DNA of 64,000 nt from Streptomyces albus subsp. albus (lineage in GTDB: Bacteria; Actinomycetota; Actinomycetes; Streptomycetales; Streptomycetaceae), in NCBI RefSeq assembly GCF_000719865.1, contig NZ_JOID01000027.1:1-64000 (forward strand). The letters are read 5' to 3'. Each line of letters begins with the position of its first letter. Position 1 is the stretch's first letter. Position numbers and translations under genes: made by a program. Shown in pieces: positions 8,567 to 17,373 of the stretch. Under the pieces are notes generated by a model. The model was not told the DNA's origin. It was given only the letters and a program-made list of their open reading frames with translations, and did no database searches.

Positions 8567-10855
8567 TCACGGGACGTCCCAGACCCAGGCGTCGCCGACG
8601 AGCCGCCCCGGCACGCCGAGCAGCCGGTCGAGCGTGGCCCGCAGGGCCATGTCGTTCGGCTGCCGCTGGAGCACCAGCGCGCCCGCCCGCCAGTGGGCGA
8701 GGTCCTCGCGGGCGGCCCGGCGCTCCTCCGGTCCGATGGCGGGCACCCGGCCGCTCCAGCGCACGTCCCAGAGCATCTCGCCGGTCGGGCGCGGCACGGC
8801 ACCGTAGATGCCGGGCGGGCTGTCCTGCCCCGGGAGCCGGGGGCCGGCCGGGCCCATGAAGTAGCCGCCGGGCAGCGGGAAGGCGAAGTCCGCCTCGATC
8901 TGCCAGCGCAGCGCGCTCGCCTCACCGGGCGAGGGCAGCGGCACCGGCACCAGCGACTCGCCGGGCTTCACAAACGTCCGCCACGCACCGCTCGCCACCA
9001 CCTGCGGCACGGGCGGCCGTTCGCCGGTCTCCAGCGGCGTGGGCACGATGGGCAGCAGCGCGGCGCAGAGCGCCAGGGCGCCCCCGACCCGGATGAGGAC
9101 GGCCCGGTCGCGGCGGGCCCGGTCGTCGGGCGCGGAGGGCGACGTACGGGCGGCCGCGGCGGCGTCCGAGACGGCGGCCCAGCCGAGCGCCAGCAGCATG
9201 CCGAGGGCCGGTGCGCACACCATCGCGTACCGGGACTCGATCACCGATTCGAAGAGCGGCAGTTCGTCGAAGAGCCGCCAGGGGCCGGGCACGGTGGCCG
9301 CGCCCTGCGCGCCGCTGAGAGAGACGTCCGAGCCGAGGGACAGGGCGGCCGCGACCAGCACGGTGGCGGCCAGGGCCCGCACGGCGGGACGGCGCCACAG
9401 GGCGGCGGTGACGGCGAGGAAGAGAAGCAGCAGCGGCCAGCCGTAGAAAGCGTTGCGCTCGGTGGGGTTGAGGGAGAGCGCGTCGGCGGTGGCCCGGTCA
9501 CCGGCGAGGGAGCGCTCGGAGAACGCGACGAGCGCGCGCAGGGAGTTGCCCGTGGGGCCGTGCGCGATGCTCCCGTAGCTCTGGTCGCCGAAGAACTGCC
9601 AGTACAGCGGGTAGGCGACCAGCGGCACGGAGACCGCCGCGCCGGTGAGCAGGCCGCGCAGCAGCGGTCCCGCGGCGGCCCGGGCGGCGCGCGGGCGGAC
9701 GCAGGCGTGGGTCAGGGCGAAGACCGCCATGCCGGTGACGGCGAGCAGCAGCGCCTCCTCACCGAGGAAGATCTGCCAGGTCATGAGGAGACCGAGCACC
9801 ACGCCGTCGCGGAGCACCCGGCGGCCGCCGCACAGCCGGAGGGCGCGGTCGATGATCAGCGGGATGACGAAGAACACCACGAGATTGGGATGCGCGTTCG
9901 CGTGCGAGATCAGCGGGGGCGCGAATGCGGCCACGGCTCCGCCGAGCACCGCCGCCGTGCGGTTGCCGGTGAGATGGCGGCGGATCAGCCAGTACCAGGC
10001 CGTGGCGGTGGCGGCCAGCCCGCCGGTGAGGACGGTGGCGAAGGTGACGGTCGGGCCGAGCGCGGCGGTCAGCGGGGTGAGCGGGACGGACAGCCCGAAC
10101 ATGGCCGTGTTGGCCATGAGGTTCACGCCCAGCGGGACGTTCTGCAGGGTGGTGAAGAGAAGGTTCTCGCCGTGGAGGACGTGGTGCGCGGTGACCGCGA
10201 CGAACCACTCCCACTGGTCCTGGTCGCGCATGCTGTCGACGAGGTACCGGCGGTCGGTGTCCGCCCAGAGCCCGGCGTAGAGCAGGAGCGAGACGAGGAG
10301 ATAGCCGGCCGGGACGGCGAGCGCGTACCGGCCGGCGCGCGGGAGGCGCCGCAGCAGCGGTGGACGCCTGCGCGGCGGGCGGTCGGCGGAGGGCGGGGGC
10401 GCCCCGTGGGGCGCGGGCTCCCCCGCCTCGCTCGGCCTGGACGGCTCGGAGAGTGCGGGCGGCTGGGGACCGCCGGCGGCACAGGGTTCTTTCCCGGTGC
10501 CGGTCCCGGTCCCGGTCCCGGTCCCGGTGCCGGTGCCGGTGCCGGTGCCGGTGCCGGTGCCGGTGGCGGTGCCGGTGGCGGCTGTGGTGCGGGGGACGCC
10601 GGTGGGCTTCCTCTCCGGGCCCCTCCCCGTCTCCGGGTCCGTCTCCGGGTCCGTCTCCGGGTCCGTCTCCGGGTCCGTCTCCGGGTCCGTGCCGGTGGCC
10701 GTGCGCACCGGTTCCGTCCCCGCCGTCCGCTCCGGGCCAGGCCGTGCGTCCGTCCCCGGCCGTGCGTCCGCCGCCGGGCCCGGCTGTGAACCCGGGCCCG
10801 GCTCCGGCTCCGGGTGCCGCTCCGCGCGGCGTACCGGGTGTGCCGTCTCGCCCAT
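8567..10855 (-). CDS. Polytopic membrane protein, probable GT-C-type glycosyltransferase
   Basis: 762 residues. The first 175 are low-complexity and cytoplasmic: about five DPET repeats (about 57-76) and a run of about a dozen Thr-Gly pairs (about 100-121). Then come roughly ten hydrophobic helices starting at about 177. A large loop after the first helix contains HHVLHGENLLFTTLQNVPLG, the size and placement seen in GT-C enzymes that use polyprenyl-phosphate sugars. The soluble C-terminus ends DAWVWDVP. The ATG overlaps the stop of the GT2 gene (TGATG), so the two are translationally coupled. I infer that the GT2 makes the lipid-linked sugar that this protein transfers; the acceptor is unknown. 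Catalytic acidic residues cannot be pinned down by eye. Confidence 0.75.
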   Translation of the reverse strand: MGETAHPVRRAERHPEPEPGPGSQPGPAADARPGTDARPGPERTAGTEPVRTATGTDPETDPETDPETDPETDPETGRGPERKPTGVPRTTAATGTATGTGTGTGTGTGTGTGTGTGTGTGKEPCAAGGPQPPALSEPSRPSEAGEPAPHGAPPPSADRPPRRRPPLLRRLPRAGRYALAVPAGYLLVSLLLYAGLWADTDRRYLVDSMRDQDQWEWFVAVTAHHVLHGENLLFTTLQNVPLGVNLMANTAMFGLSVPLTPLTAALGPTVTFATVLTGGLAATATAWYWLIRRHLTGNRTAAVLGGAVAAFAPPLISHANAHPNLVVFFVIPLIIDRALRLCGGRRVLRDGVVLGLLMTWQIFLGEEALLLAVTGMAVFALTHACVRPRAARAAAGPLLRGLLTGAAVSVPLVAYPLYWQFFGDQSYGSIAHGPTGNSLRALVAFSERSLAGDRATADALSLNPTERNAFYGWPLLLLFLAVTAALWRRPAVRALAATVLVAAALSLGSDVSLSGAQGAATVPGPWRLFDELPLFESVIESRYAMVCAPALGMLLALGWAAVSDAAAAARTSPSAPDDRARRDRAVLIRVGGALALCAALLPIVPTPLETGERPPVPQVVASGAWRTFVKPGESLVPVPLPSPGEASALRWQIEADFAFPLPGGYFMGPAGPRLPGQDSPPGIYGAVPRPTGEMLWDVRWSGRVPAIGPEERRAAREDLAHWRAGALVLQRQPNDMALRATLDRLLGVPGRLVGDAWVWDVP
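10493..10578 (-). repeat. 6-bp coding microsatellite (Thr-Gly)n
   Basis: About 14 tandem hexamers CCGGTG/CCGGTC (plus-strand reading) inside the N-terminal coding region of the membrane protein. On the coding strand they give alternating Thr-Gly codons. Length change in units of 6 bp keeps the frame. Confidence 0.9.
10628..10690 (-). repeat. 12-bp coding tandem repeat (Asp-Pro-Glu-Thr)n
   Basis: Five nearly perfect copies of the 12-mer CCGTCTCCGGGT, encoding DPET on the minus strand in the same gene as the Thr-Gly run. Adjacent sequence carries degenerate versions of both repeats. Confidence 0.9.
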
Positions 10856-11745
10856 CAGCCGCTCTCCCCCTTCGTCCGTTCCCGTTCCGCCGGTGCCCCG
10901 GCCGCGCCCGGCGTCCACGGAGTGCCGGTGGGGCCCGGCCTCCTGCCGGTGGTCCGCAGCCGGACCGCGACGACCTCCGCGAGGACGCGGACGTAGTCGC
11001 GGGGGCCGACTTTGGAGCCGGGCTGGTGGGCCCACCGCACCGGCACCTCCGCCATCGGCCAGCCGTGCGCGTGGAAGTGGCGGAGGATCTCCACGTCGAA
11101 GCCCCAGCCGTCCGTCCTGGCACGGGCGAAGGCGGAGCGCGCCTTGTCCCCGTCGAACAGTTTGAAGCCGCACTGGGTGTCGCGGATGCCCGGCACGGCC
11201 AGTGCCCGGATCAGCCGGTTGCCCGCCTTGCCCAGCAGCTCGCGCAGCGGATGCTGGCGCACCTCGATGCGCGCACCGGGATGCGCGCGCGAGCCGATCG
11301 CCGCGGCGTAGCCGGCGTCCAGCCGTGCGGCGAGCCGGGCCAGCTCCTCGATCGGGGTGGCGGCGTCGGCGTCGCAGTAGAGCACCCGGCGGCCGCGCGA
11401 GGCGAGCACGCCCCTGCGCACCGCGTGGCCCTTGCCCCGGTTGACGGGCGTACGGATCAGCCGGACGCGCGGCTCCCCGGCCGCGGCCTCCGCGGCCACG
11501 GCCGCGGTGCCGTCGGTGGAGCCGTCGTCCACGACGATCACTTCCCAGCGCCCGCCGCCCGCGCGGAGATAGCGGCACACCTCGTCCACCCCGCGGCGCA
11601 GCCGGTGCTCCTCGTTGTAGGCGGGGATCACCACCGTGAGGTCGACGAGCGGCCGGCTCCCGGGCCGGGGCCCCGGTACGGCGGCGCGATGGGGAATCGT
11701 CACTGGAGGAAGACCTTCTCGGCCGGGAGGAGGTTCCACTCGCAC
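10855..11745 (-). CDS. Family 2 glycosyltransferase, dolichyl/polyprenyl-phosphate sugar synthase type
   Basis: 296 residues, single GT-A domain: VVIPAYNEEHRLRRG near residue 37, VVDDGSTDGT, then YCDADAATP with the DxD-type metal/nucleotide site, RDTQCGFKLFDGD and GWGFDVEIL. This order is that of dolichyl-phosphate beta-glucosyltransferases and related polyprenyl-phosphate hexose synthases; the enzyme is expected at the inner face of the membrane. No C-terminal membrane helices are present, so the coupled downstream protein probably supplies the membrane part of the pathway. The GTG at 11745 gives the longest form; a GTG 14 codons later (11703) is also possible. Neither has a good ribosome-binding site. 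Confidence 0.88.
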   Translation of the reverse strand: MRVEPPPGREGLPPVTIPHRAAVPGPRPGSRPLVDLTVVIPAYNEEHRLRRGVDEVCRYLRAGGGRWEVIVVDDGSTDGTAAVAAEAAAGEPRVRLIRTPVNRGKGHAVRRGVLASRGRRVLYCDADAATPIEELARLAARLDAGYAAAIGSRAHPGARIEVRQHPLRELLGKAGNRLIRALAVPGIRDTQCGFKLFDGDKARSAFARARTDGWGFDVEILRHFHAHGWPMAEVPVRWAHQPGSKVGPRDYVRVLAEVVAVRLRTTGRRPGPTGTPWTPGAAGAPAERERTKGESG

Positions 11746-11950
11746 CCGTCCGTGTGGCGCTGGTCACGCGCCCGCCGGGCCGCCGGCGGCCCGAACCTGC
11801 GGCCGCGGGGCGCCGCGCCGCCTCCGCGAACGGCACGGACGGCACGGACGGCACTGGCACGCACGGCACGGAAAGCACGCACGCCACGAACCGCGCGGCG
11901 GCCGGGCGCGGTGCGGGCGGCAGCTCCCCGTCCGGCGGTGGTCCCGGCCG

Positions 11951-12655
11951 TCATGGCCCGTCGCATCGGGTCGTGAAGCGGTCGAGCAGTGCCAGCGAGT
12001 GGTCGTTGTGGTCCGCGATGATGCGCCGGGCGGCCTGCTCGTCGCGGGCGGCGACGGCGTCCGCCAGCTCGCCGTGGCCGCTCCACAGCCGTCCCGCGAG
12101 ATCCGTCTCGCGCCGCAGGTACGGCACCGCGAAGACCCAGCTCTGCACGCGGACCCGGCCGAGCATGTCGCGGATGTACGGGTTGCCGACGAGTTGGCCG
12201 AGCTCCCGCCAGAAACGCAGGTCGTGCCCGATGAGCACATCCAGGTCACCCGCGCGGGAAGCGCGCACGGCCTCGTCGGCCCGGCGTCGCAGGGAGCGGA
12301 GAGCGGCCGGGGTGAGGGCCTCGAGTATCCGCTGCACCGCGTGCCGGAAGATGCCGTCGACGATCAGGGTGCGCGCCTCCACCATGTCGCGGAAGTCCTC
12401 CGGGGTGAACCGGTGCACCTGGAAGCCGCGGTGGTGCTCCAGGTCGACCAGGCCCTGCGCCGAGAGGTCGACCAGCGCTTCGCGCACGGGGGTGGCGGAG
12501 ACGCCGTACTGCTCGGCGATCTCCTTGACGGCGACGTGCTGCCCGGCGGGCAGCCGGCCGGCGAGCACCTCGTCGCGGAGCGCCTCGGCGATCTGCTGCC
12601 GCAGGGTGTTGCGGGTGACTGCCGAGCCGCGGGGGTGGCTGCCGCTGCCGGGCAT
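11951..12655 (-). CDS. GntR-family regulator, FadR/FCD subfamily
   Basis: 234 residues. An N-terminal winged helix (LRQQIAEALRDEVLAGRLPAGQ ... EIAEQYGVSATPVREALVDL) is followed by an all-helical FCD effector domain. The metal-binding histidines expected of FCD proteins are plausible at HDLRFWREL, SGHGELADA and ADHNDHS. Such proteins bind small carboxylates, usually with a metal ion. The ATG at 12655 is chosen because AAGGAG lies 9 nt upstream; the in-frame GTG at 12679 has no such site. No obvious metabolic operon is adjacent, so the target is unknown. Confidence 0.9.
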   Translation of the reverse strand: MPGSGSHPRGSAVTRNTLRQQIAEALRDEVLAGRLPAGQHVAVKEIAEQYGVSATPVREALVDLSAQGLVDLEHHRGFQVHRFTPEDFRDMVEARTLIVDGIFRHAVQRILEALTPAALRSLRRRADEAVRASRAGDLDVLIGHDLRFWRELGQLVGNPYIRDMLGRVRVQSWVFAVPYLRRETDLAGRLWSGHGELADAVAARDEQAARRIIADHNDHSLALLDRFTTRCDGP

Positions 12656-13182
12656 GGGGTCGGTCTCCTTCGCCGTCACGGGTGCGCTGGTCGCGCGGCC
12701 TCCGGGTCACCATAGGCGACGGCGGGGCCTCCGTCTCCGGCGGATTCACCCCGTTCTCGCACGTGGGACGGCACGGCGGGCGGAGCCGGACGAACGGGGC
12801 CCGGCCGTGCGGACACGGCGGGCCCCGTTCGCACCGTATGCGCGGAGGCGACCGGCGGCTCCTCGTCGAGAGCCGCCCGCCCTTCCTCGGCCTCCGCGGC
12901 GGTTGCACCCATGGATACGGGGCGGGGGCGGCTTCCGTTCACCGGGGCGGCGGGGAAATCTCCGGGCGCGCTCCGGGGCGGCTCCCGGCTCCCCGCCCCC
13001 GTCCTCCCACCGGCCGGGCCCGGCCCGGCCTCGCGGCGGAGACCCGTACGCCCTTCTCCGATGGACAGCGCGGGGCCGGATTGACAGCGTGCTGTCGAGG
13101 GCGGCCGGGATACCGCACGCCCCGCGCGCCCACCGCCCGCCACCGCCGCCCGGGAACGCCGGGTCCGGACACGGGAGAAGAG
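12656..13182. other. Divergent intergenic region GntR / PfpI with large hairpin
   Basis: 527 bp. A very stable inverted repeat lies at 12791-12831: 13 bp outer arms (CGAACGGGGCCCG / complement) continued by an inner GCCGTG/CACGGC. It looks like a terminator, but both flanking genes start away from it. The dyad at 13081-13098 lies nearer the PfpI gene. No convincing gene is seen between them. Confidence 0.6.
13081..13098. promoter_or_regulatory. Dyad overlapping TTGACA-like -35 upstream of PfpI gene
   Basis: TTGACAGCGTGCTGTCGA contains perfect 6-bp arms GACAGC and GCTGTC around GT, and its first six bases are a consensus-like -35. It lies 85 nt before the DJ-1/PfpI start. No good -10 is found at 17-18 bp, so it is a candidate operator rather than a defined promoter. 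Confidence 0.35.
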
Positions 13183-13944
13183 ATGAGCAGCACCACCGTG
13201 CACCTCGCCGTCTACGACGCCCTCGCCGACTGGGAGTTCGGCTACGCCACCGCCGTCCTCCGCGAGACCGGCTACCACCGCGCCCCCCGCCGCCCGGTCG
13301 AGGTCCGGACCGTCTCGCCCGGCGGGCCCGGCCGGCCCGTCACCACCATCGGCGGTGTGCGGCTCCTGCCCGACATGGCCCTGGACGCGCTGCGCCCCGG
13401 GGACAGCTCGCTGCTGATCCTGCCGGGGGCGCGACCCTGGGACGCGGGCGAGGAGCTGGCCCCGTTCGCCGCCGCGGCCGGCGCCTTCCTCGACGCGGGC
13501 GTCCCGGTGGCCGCCATCTGCGGCGGCACGGCCGGACTCGCCCGCGCGGGCCTGCTCGACGACCGCGACCACACCAGCGCCGTGGCCGAGTACCTGGCCC
13601 ACCAGCCCGGCTACCGGGGCCACGAGCGTTACCGCGACGCGGACGCCGTCCGGGACCGCGGCCTGATCACCGCCGGACCAACCGAGCCGGTGGCCTTCGC
13701 CCGCGAGATCGCCGCCGAGCTGGACCTCATGGAACCGCACGTCCTGGACGCCTGGTTCCGGCTGTACGCGTCCTCGGACCCGACCGCCTTCCCCGTCCTG
13801 ATGAGCGCGGCGGAACGGGCGGCCGCGGACCACGACGGGGACGGCGACGACGGCACGGGGGGAGCCGTGAACGGCACGGCGGAGACGCCGCATCCCGGCG
13901 CGGAGTCCGGCCCGGCTCCGGCTCCGGGAGCCGGCCGGGGCTGA
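13183..13944 (+). CDS. DJ-1/PfpI family protein
   Basis: 253 residues. The flavodoxin-like glutamine-amidotransferase fold is recognisable from VHLAVYDALADWEFGYA at the N-terminus, LLILPGARPWD in the middle and the nucleophile elbow VAAICGGTAGLARAGLL, with Cys about residue 111. This is the cysteine position of PfpI/DJ-1 proteins, many of which act in stress response, glyoxal detoxification or as amidase-like enzymes. The last 35 residues are a Gly/Ala/Pro tail. GGGAGAAG precedes the ATG by about 5 nt. It is upstream of and in line with the kinase gene but 246 bp separate them. Confidence 0.88.
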   Translation: MSSTTVHLAVYDALADWEFGYATAVLRETGYHRAPRRPVEVRTVSPGGPGRPVTTIGGVRLLPDMALDALRPGDSSLLILPGARPWDAGEELAPFAAAAGAFLDAGVPVAAICGGTAGLARAGLLDDRDHTSAVAEYLAHQPGYRGHERYRDADAVRDRGLITAGPTEPVAFAREIAAELDLMEPHVLDAWFRLYASSDPTAFPVLMSAAERAAADHDGDGDDGTGGAVNGTAETPHPGAESGPAPAPGAGRG

Positions 13945-14190
13945 GGGCCGCTGCCGGGAGCCGCCCGGGGGAGACGGAACCGCGTGCGGCGACGAAGCCC
14001 GGTCCGGGGAGGCGGCAGGACGTCCGCGAGGCCCCGGTGACCGGAGGAAACGGTACGGGTTCCGGAACGGCTCGTGGACGGGATGGACACAATCGGGGGT
14101 CGCTGAGCGCGCAGTCGTCCCGCCATCGGACGTCTCGCCCTATTCTCCCCCTGTGTCGGCGGAGCACCAGGGGGGAAGGGCGCGGGGCTT

Positions 14191-16332
14191 ATGGATGAGC
14201 TGAGGGAGGGCGACCCGCAGCGGATCGGCGCGTACCGGCTGCTGGGCCGCCTCGGCGCGGGGGGCATGGGCCGGGTCTACCTCGCCCGCTCCGACCGGGG
14301 GCGCACCGTCGCGGTCAAGCTCGTACGGCAGGAGCTGGCGGCGCAGGGGGAGTTCCGGGACCGCTTCCGGCAGGAGGTGCGGGCCGCGCGCCGGGTGGGC
14401 GGCCGGTGGACGGCGCCCGTGCTGGACGCGGACACGGAGGCGGCGCTGCCGTGGGTGGCGACCGGCTACATCGCCGGGCCGTCGCTGCAACGGCTGATCG
14501 GTGAGCACGGTCCGCTGCCGGAGCGGTCCGTGCGCATCCTGGCGGCGTCGCTGGCCGCCGCCCTGGAGGACATCCACGCGGCCGGGCTGGTGCACCGCGA
14601 CCTCAAGCCGTCGAACGTCCTGGTGACCATCGACGGCCCGCGCGTCATCGACTTCGGCATCGCCCGCGCCCTGGAGACCGTCGCGGACGGCGGCCTGACC
14701 CGCACCGGCGCGATGATCGGCTCCCCCGGCTTCATGGCGCCCGAACAGGTGCACGGCGAACGCATCACGCCCGCCTGTGACGTCTTCTGTCTCGGCTCGG
14801 TGCTGGTGCACGCGGCGACGGGGCGCCAGCCGTTCGGCGGTGCGGAGAGCGGGGTCCCGGCGATGCTGTACCGGATCGCGCGGGAGGAGCCGGATCTGGA
14901 CGGACTCCCGGACGGCTTGCGGGAGTTGGTGACGGACTGCCTGCGCAAGGACCCGGCCGGACGGCCCGCCCCCGCCGAGCTCCGGGAGCGCTCGGGCGCG
15001 GACGCGACGCTGGGCGACGGCCGCGCGCTGGAGCCGTGGCTCCCGGGCCGGGTGGTCGCCCAGCTCGGACGGCACGCCGTACGGCTGCTGGACGCGGAGG
15101 ACCCGGCGTCGTCCGACGGCGGCCCGGCCCCGGCACCCGCAGCGGATCCGGCGGCTGCTCCCGCGGCGGACCGCCCCGCGGCCGGAACCGGACACGCGTA
15201 CGGGAACGGTCACGGCCTGCTGCACGGAGCGGAACCGGCAGGGGACCAGGCACGGGAACGGCCGTACGAGCCGACGCCGGAGCACACCCCGGCCGGCGGC
15301 CCGAACGGCAGTCCGGGCGACGGCCCGTACGGCGGCCCGGGCAATACTCCGGGCAACGGCCCGTACGGCAACGGTCCGTACGGCAACGGCCGTGAGAACA
15401 GCACGGTCGGCCCGAACGGCAGGGTCGGCCCGAACGGACACGGTGCCCCCGGCGGTTACGACGCACACGGCGCGTACGGCCACCACGCCGCCCAGGCCGA
15501 ACAGGAAAGCCCCCGCCGGCACACCACGCCCACCGCGCCCACGGCGCCCACCGCGAGCTCGCACTCCCCGGACTCCCCGGGCTCCCCGAAGTTCCCGCCC
15601 CCGCCGCCTCCCCCGACCGCAAGCTCCGCGCCGCCCGCCTCCACGCCGTACTACGGCCCGCCGCCCCCCGGTTCCGGCTACGGCTACGGCACCCGGCAGT
15701 ACAACACCACGCCGGGCTACCTCCCCCCGTACCGGCCGGACCACGTGCCGCACGACGGCTCCGGCCGGGCCGGCCGCCACTGGCGCATAAGCGCACTGGT
15801 CACGGCGGTGGCCCTGGCGGTGGCGGTCATCGGCGGCACGACCGTCTACACCCTGCTCAAGGACGACGGCGCCGCCGGCCAGAACCGGGACCACGCGTCG
15901 GGCCGCCAGGCCGGCGCCCCGGAGGACCCGAACAGCCCGGACCCGGACACGGACCCCGACGCCGGCTCCGGCTCACCCTCGCCGCGACCCACGCCCGGCG
16001 CCGTACCGCAGGAGTACCTGGGCACCTGGGAGGCGGCCTTCGGCACGGCCGAGCAGGACGTCCGCCGCTTCACCCTCGTGCAGGGCGACGCCGGCGACCC
16101 GGTCTTCCGGCTGGACGCCGACGGCCCCGGCTACCACTGCGAGTTCAGTGCCCGGCTGCGGGACGGCGGCCCTCCGGTCGAACTGTCGGCGTCCACCGTG
16201 GAGGTCGCCCAGCCGGACACGGCCTGCCGGCCGGGCCCGGTCACCACCCTGGAACTGGAGCCCGACGGCAGCATCCGCCGCGTCTTCTCGGAGGGCACCG
16301 AGAAGCCCTTGGTCTACACGCGGATCGACTGA
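14191..16332 (+). CDS. Transmembrane Ser/Thr protein kinase (PknB-like)
   Basis: 713 residues. Kinase domain about 10-275: glycine loop LGAGGMGRVY (21-30), catalytic lysine at 43, HRDLKPSN (135-142), DFG (154-156), GSPGFMAPEQ (178-186). A Gly/Pro/Asn-rich linker of about 230 residues with repeated GPYGN-like units follows, then one membrane helix (about 532-550) and an extracellular domain of about 150 residues with no PASTA repeats, containing LGTWEAAFG and two cysteines (near HCEFSARL and DTACRPGP) that may pair. It is a Hanks-type receptor kinase; the ligand of the outer domain is unknown. GAAGGG is upstream of the ATG. Confidence 0.95.
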   Translation: MDELREGDPQRIGAYRLLGRLGAGGMGRVYLARSDRGRTVAVKLVRQELAAQGEFRDRFRQEVRAARRVGGRWTAPVLDADTEAALPWVATGYIAGPSLQRLIGEHGPLPERSVRILAASLAAALEDIHAAGLVHRDLKPSNVLVTIDGPRVIDFGIARALETVADGGLTRTGAMIGSPGFMAPEQVHGERITPACDVFCLGSVLVHAATGRQPFGGAESGVPAMLYRIAREEPDLDGLPDGLRELVTDCLRKDPAGRPAPAELRERSGADATLGDGRALEPWLPGRVVAQLGRHAVRLLDAEDPASSDGGPAPAPAADPAAAPAADRPAAGTGHAYGNGHGLLHGAEPAGDQARERPYEPTPEHTPAGGPNGSPGDGPYGGPGNTPGNGPYGNGPYGNGRENSTVGPNGRVGPNGHGAPGGYDAHGAYGHHAAQAEQESPRRHTTPTAPTAPTASSHSPDSPGSPKFPPPPPPPTASSAPPASTPYYGPPPPGSGYGYGTRQYNTTPGYLPPYRPDHVPHDGSGRAGRHWRISALVTAVALAVAVIGGTTVYTLLKDDGAAGQNRDHASGRQAGAPEDPNSPDPDTDPDAGSGSPSPRPTPGAVPQEYLGTWEAAFGTAEQDVRRFTLVQGDAGDPVFRLDADGPGYHCEFSARLRDGGPPVELSASTVEVAQPDTACRPGPVTTLELEPDGSIRRVFSEGTEKPLVYTRID

Positions 16333-16346
16333 CACGGGAAGCCGAT

Positions 16347-16369
16347 CCGGTGGTCCGGGAGACCACCGG
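16347..16369. terminator. Bidirectional terminator
   Basis: A perfect 9-bp stem (CCGGTGGTC / GACCACCGG) with a 5-nt loop in the 39 bp between two convergent stop codons. Confidence 0.75.
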
Positions 16370-16371
16370 CG

Positions 16372-16614
16372 TCAGTCGGCTCGCACCGTGACGTCGACAT
16401 CACCGAACCAGGCATCGGCACACCGGGCGGTGACGGCCTCGGCATGCTCCCGGGAGACCTCGGCGAAGTACAGATCCAGGGCTTCCGTGATCATCGCCTT
16501 GGCTCCCGCGAGGTCCCTGCCCCAACTCGTGGTGCCTGTTACCGGCTCCAGGGCGGTGTAACCGCCGTCATCGGACGTGTAGTGGACGCGGAAGGCAACG
16601 CGCTGATCGGCCAT
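16372..16614 (-). CDS. HicB-like small protein (orphan)
   Basis: 80 residues. FRVHYTSDDGGYTALEPVTG followed by SWGRDLAGAKAMITEALDLYF has the beta-beta-alpha pattern and helix spacing of the HicB partial RNase H-like fold. No HicA toxin gene is adjacent and no C-terminal DNA-binding domain is present, so it may be an orphan or a member of an unrelated small family. The ATG at 16614 is supported by GGGAGA about 7 nt upstream. Confidence 0.6.
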   Translation of the reverse strand: MADQRVAFRVHYTSDDGGYTALEPVTGTTSWGRDLAGAKAMITEALDLYFAEVSREHAEAVTARCADAWFGDVDVTVRAD

Positions 16615-16820
16615 GCGGGCTCTCCCGGAGCAACGTGGGTGTGCTCCTCGACTGTAGGGGCCGCCCTGTCCGGACGCCGGTCCGTGCCCGAGACCGGGAC
16701 CCGTCTCGACCGCCGCCCCGGCCGGCCGCGCGTTGAGGACCTGTCCTGTCCGCAAGGGCCCCTAGCGTGGCTGTACGGGCGCGAGCGGAGGGTCTCGCGG
16801 TGACGGAAGGATCAACGATC

Positions 16821-17261
16821 ATGCTGCGAGGTCTGGCAACCGTCAGTTTCTGGGCGGACGACGTCGAGGCGGCGAAGAGCTGGTACAGCGAACTGCTCGG
16901 CATCAGACCGTACTTCGAGCGCTCGGGCCCGGACGGCAAGCTCGCCTACGCCGAGTTCCGTCTCGGCGACTTCCAGGCCGAACTCGGCCTGATCGACCGC
17001 CGCTACGCGCCTCCCGCTGCAGCGGCCGAAGGCCCGGGCGGCGCCATCGTCCACTGGCACGTGGACGACGTGACGGCCGCCGTGGAGCGCCTGCTGGCGA
17101 TGGGCGCCAAGGAGTACCAGCCCGTCACCCCCCGCGGGGAGGGCTTCGTGACGGCATCCGTGACCGACCCCTTCGGCAACGTCCTGGGCGTCATGTACAA
17201 CGCGCACTACCTGGACGTCCTGGCGCGCATCCCGGACTTCGCGCTCCCGACGCCGGAGTGA
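16821..17261 (+). CDS. Glyoxalase/bleomycin-resistance/dioxygenase (VOC) superfamily protein
   Basis: 146 residues, one VOC module: LATVSFWADDVEAAKSWYSELLG at the N-terminus, GAIVHWHVDDVTAAVERLLAMGA in the second half and VTDPFGNVLGVMYN at the end. His and Glu positions typical of metal-binding VOC proteins are partly present (WHVDD), but the substrate cannot be read from sequence. ATG at 16821 with GAAGGA about 9 nt upstream; an in-frame extension to 16767 lacks a ribosome-binding site. Confidence 0.88.
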   Translation: MLRGLATVSFWADDVEAAKSWYSELLGIRPYFERSGPDGKLAYAEFRLGDFQAELGLIDRRYAPPAAAAEGPGGAIVHWHVDDVTAAVERLLAMGAKEYQPVTPRGEGFVTASVTDPFGNVLGVMYNAHYLDVLARIPDFALPTPE

Positions 17262-17317
17262 ACCGTGCCTGCCGCACCGGGGCCAGGGCTCCCACGCGGC
17301 GGGTACGGCCGCGGGGC

Positions 17318-17353
17318 GGTCCGGGCAGGGCATGGACGGCGCCTGCCCGGACC
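17318..17353. terminator. Bidirectional terminator
   Basis: Perfect 12-bp arms (GGTCCGGGCAGG at 17318-17329, complement at 17342-17353) with a 12-nt loop, between the convergent VOC gene and the small hypothetical gene. Confidence 0.75.
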
Positions 17354-17373
17354 ACCACCGTTCGCGGGGCCGT

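Noticed and set aside
10497..11165. Plus-strand frame encoding a long Val-Pro repeat
   Set aside because: It is the antisense of the Thr-Gly and DPET microsatellites of the membrane protein and of the GT2 gene. It has no ribosome-binding site or recognisable domain.
12676..12912. Minus-strand frame of 78 codons ending at the GntR upstream region
   Set aside because: Pro/Ala/Gly composition only, no ribosome-binding site. The apparent stop overlap is with a GTG that is not the likely GntR start.
16372..16614. HicAB toxin-antitoxin pair
   Set aside because: Only the HicB-like protein is present; neighbours on both sides are a kinase and a VOC protein, so no HicA gene.
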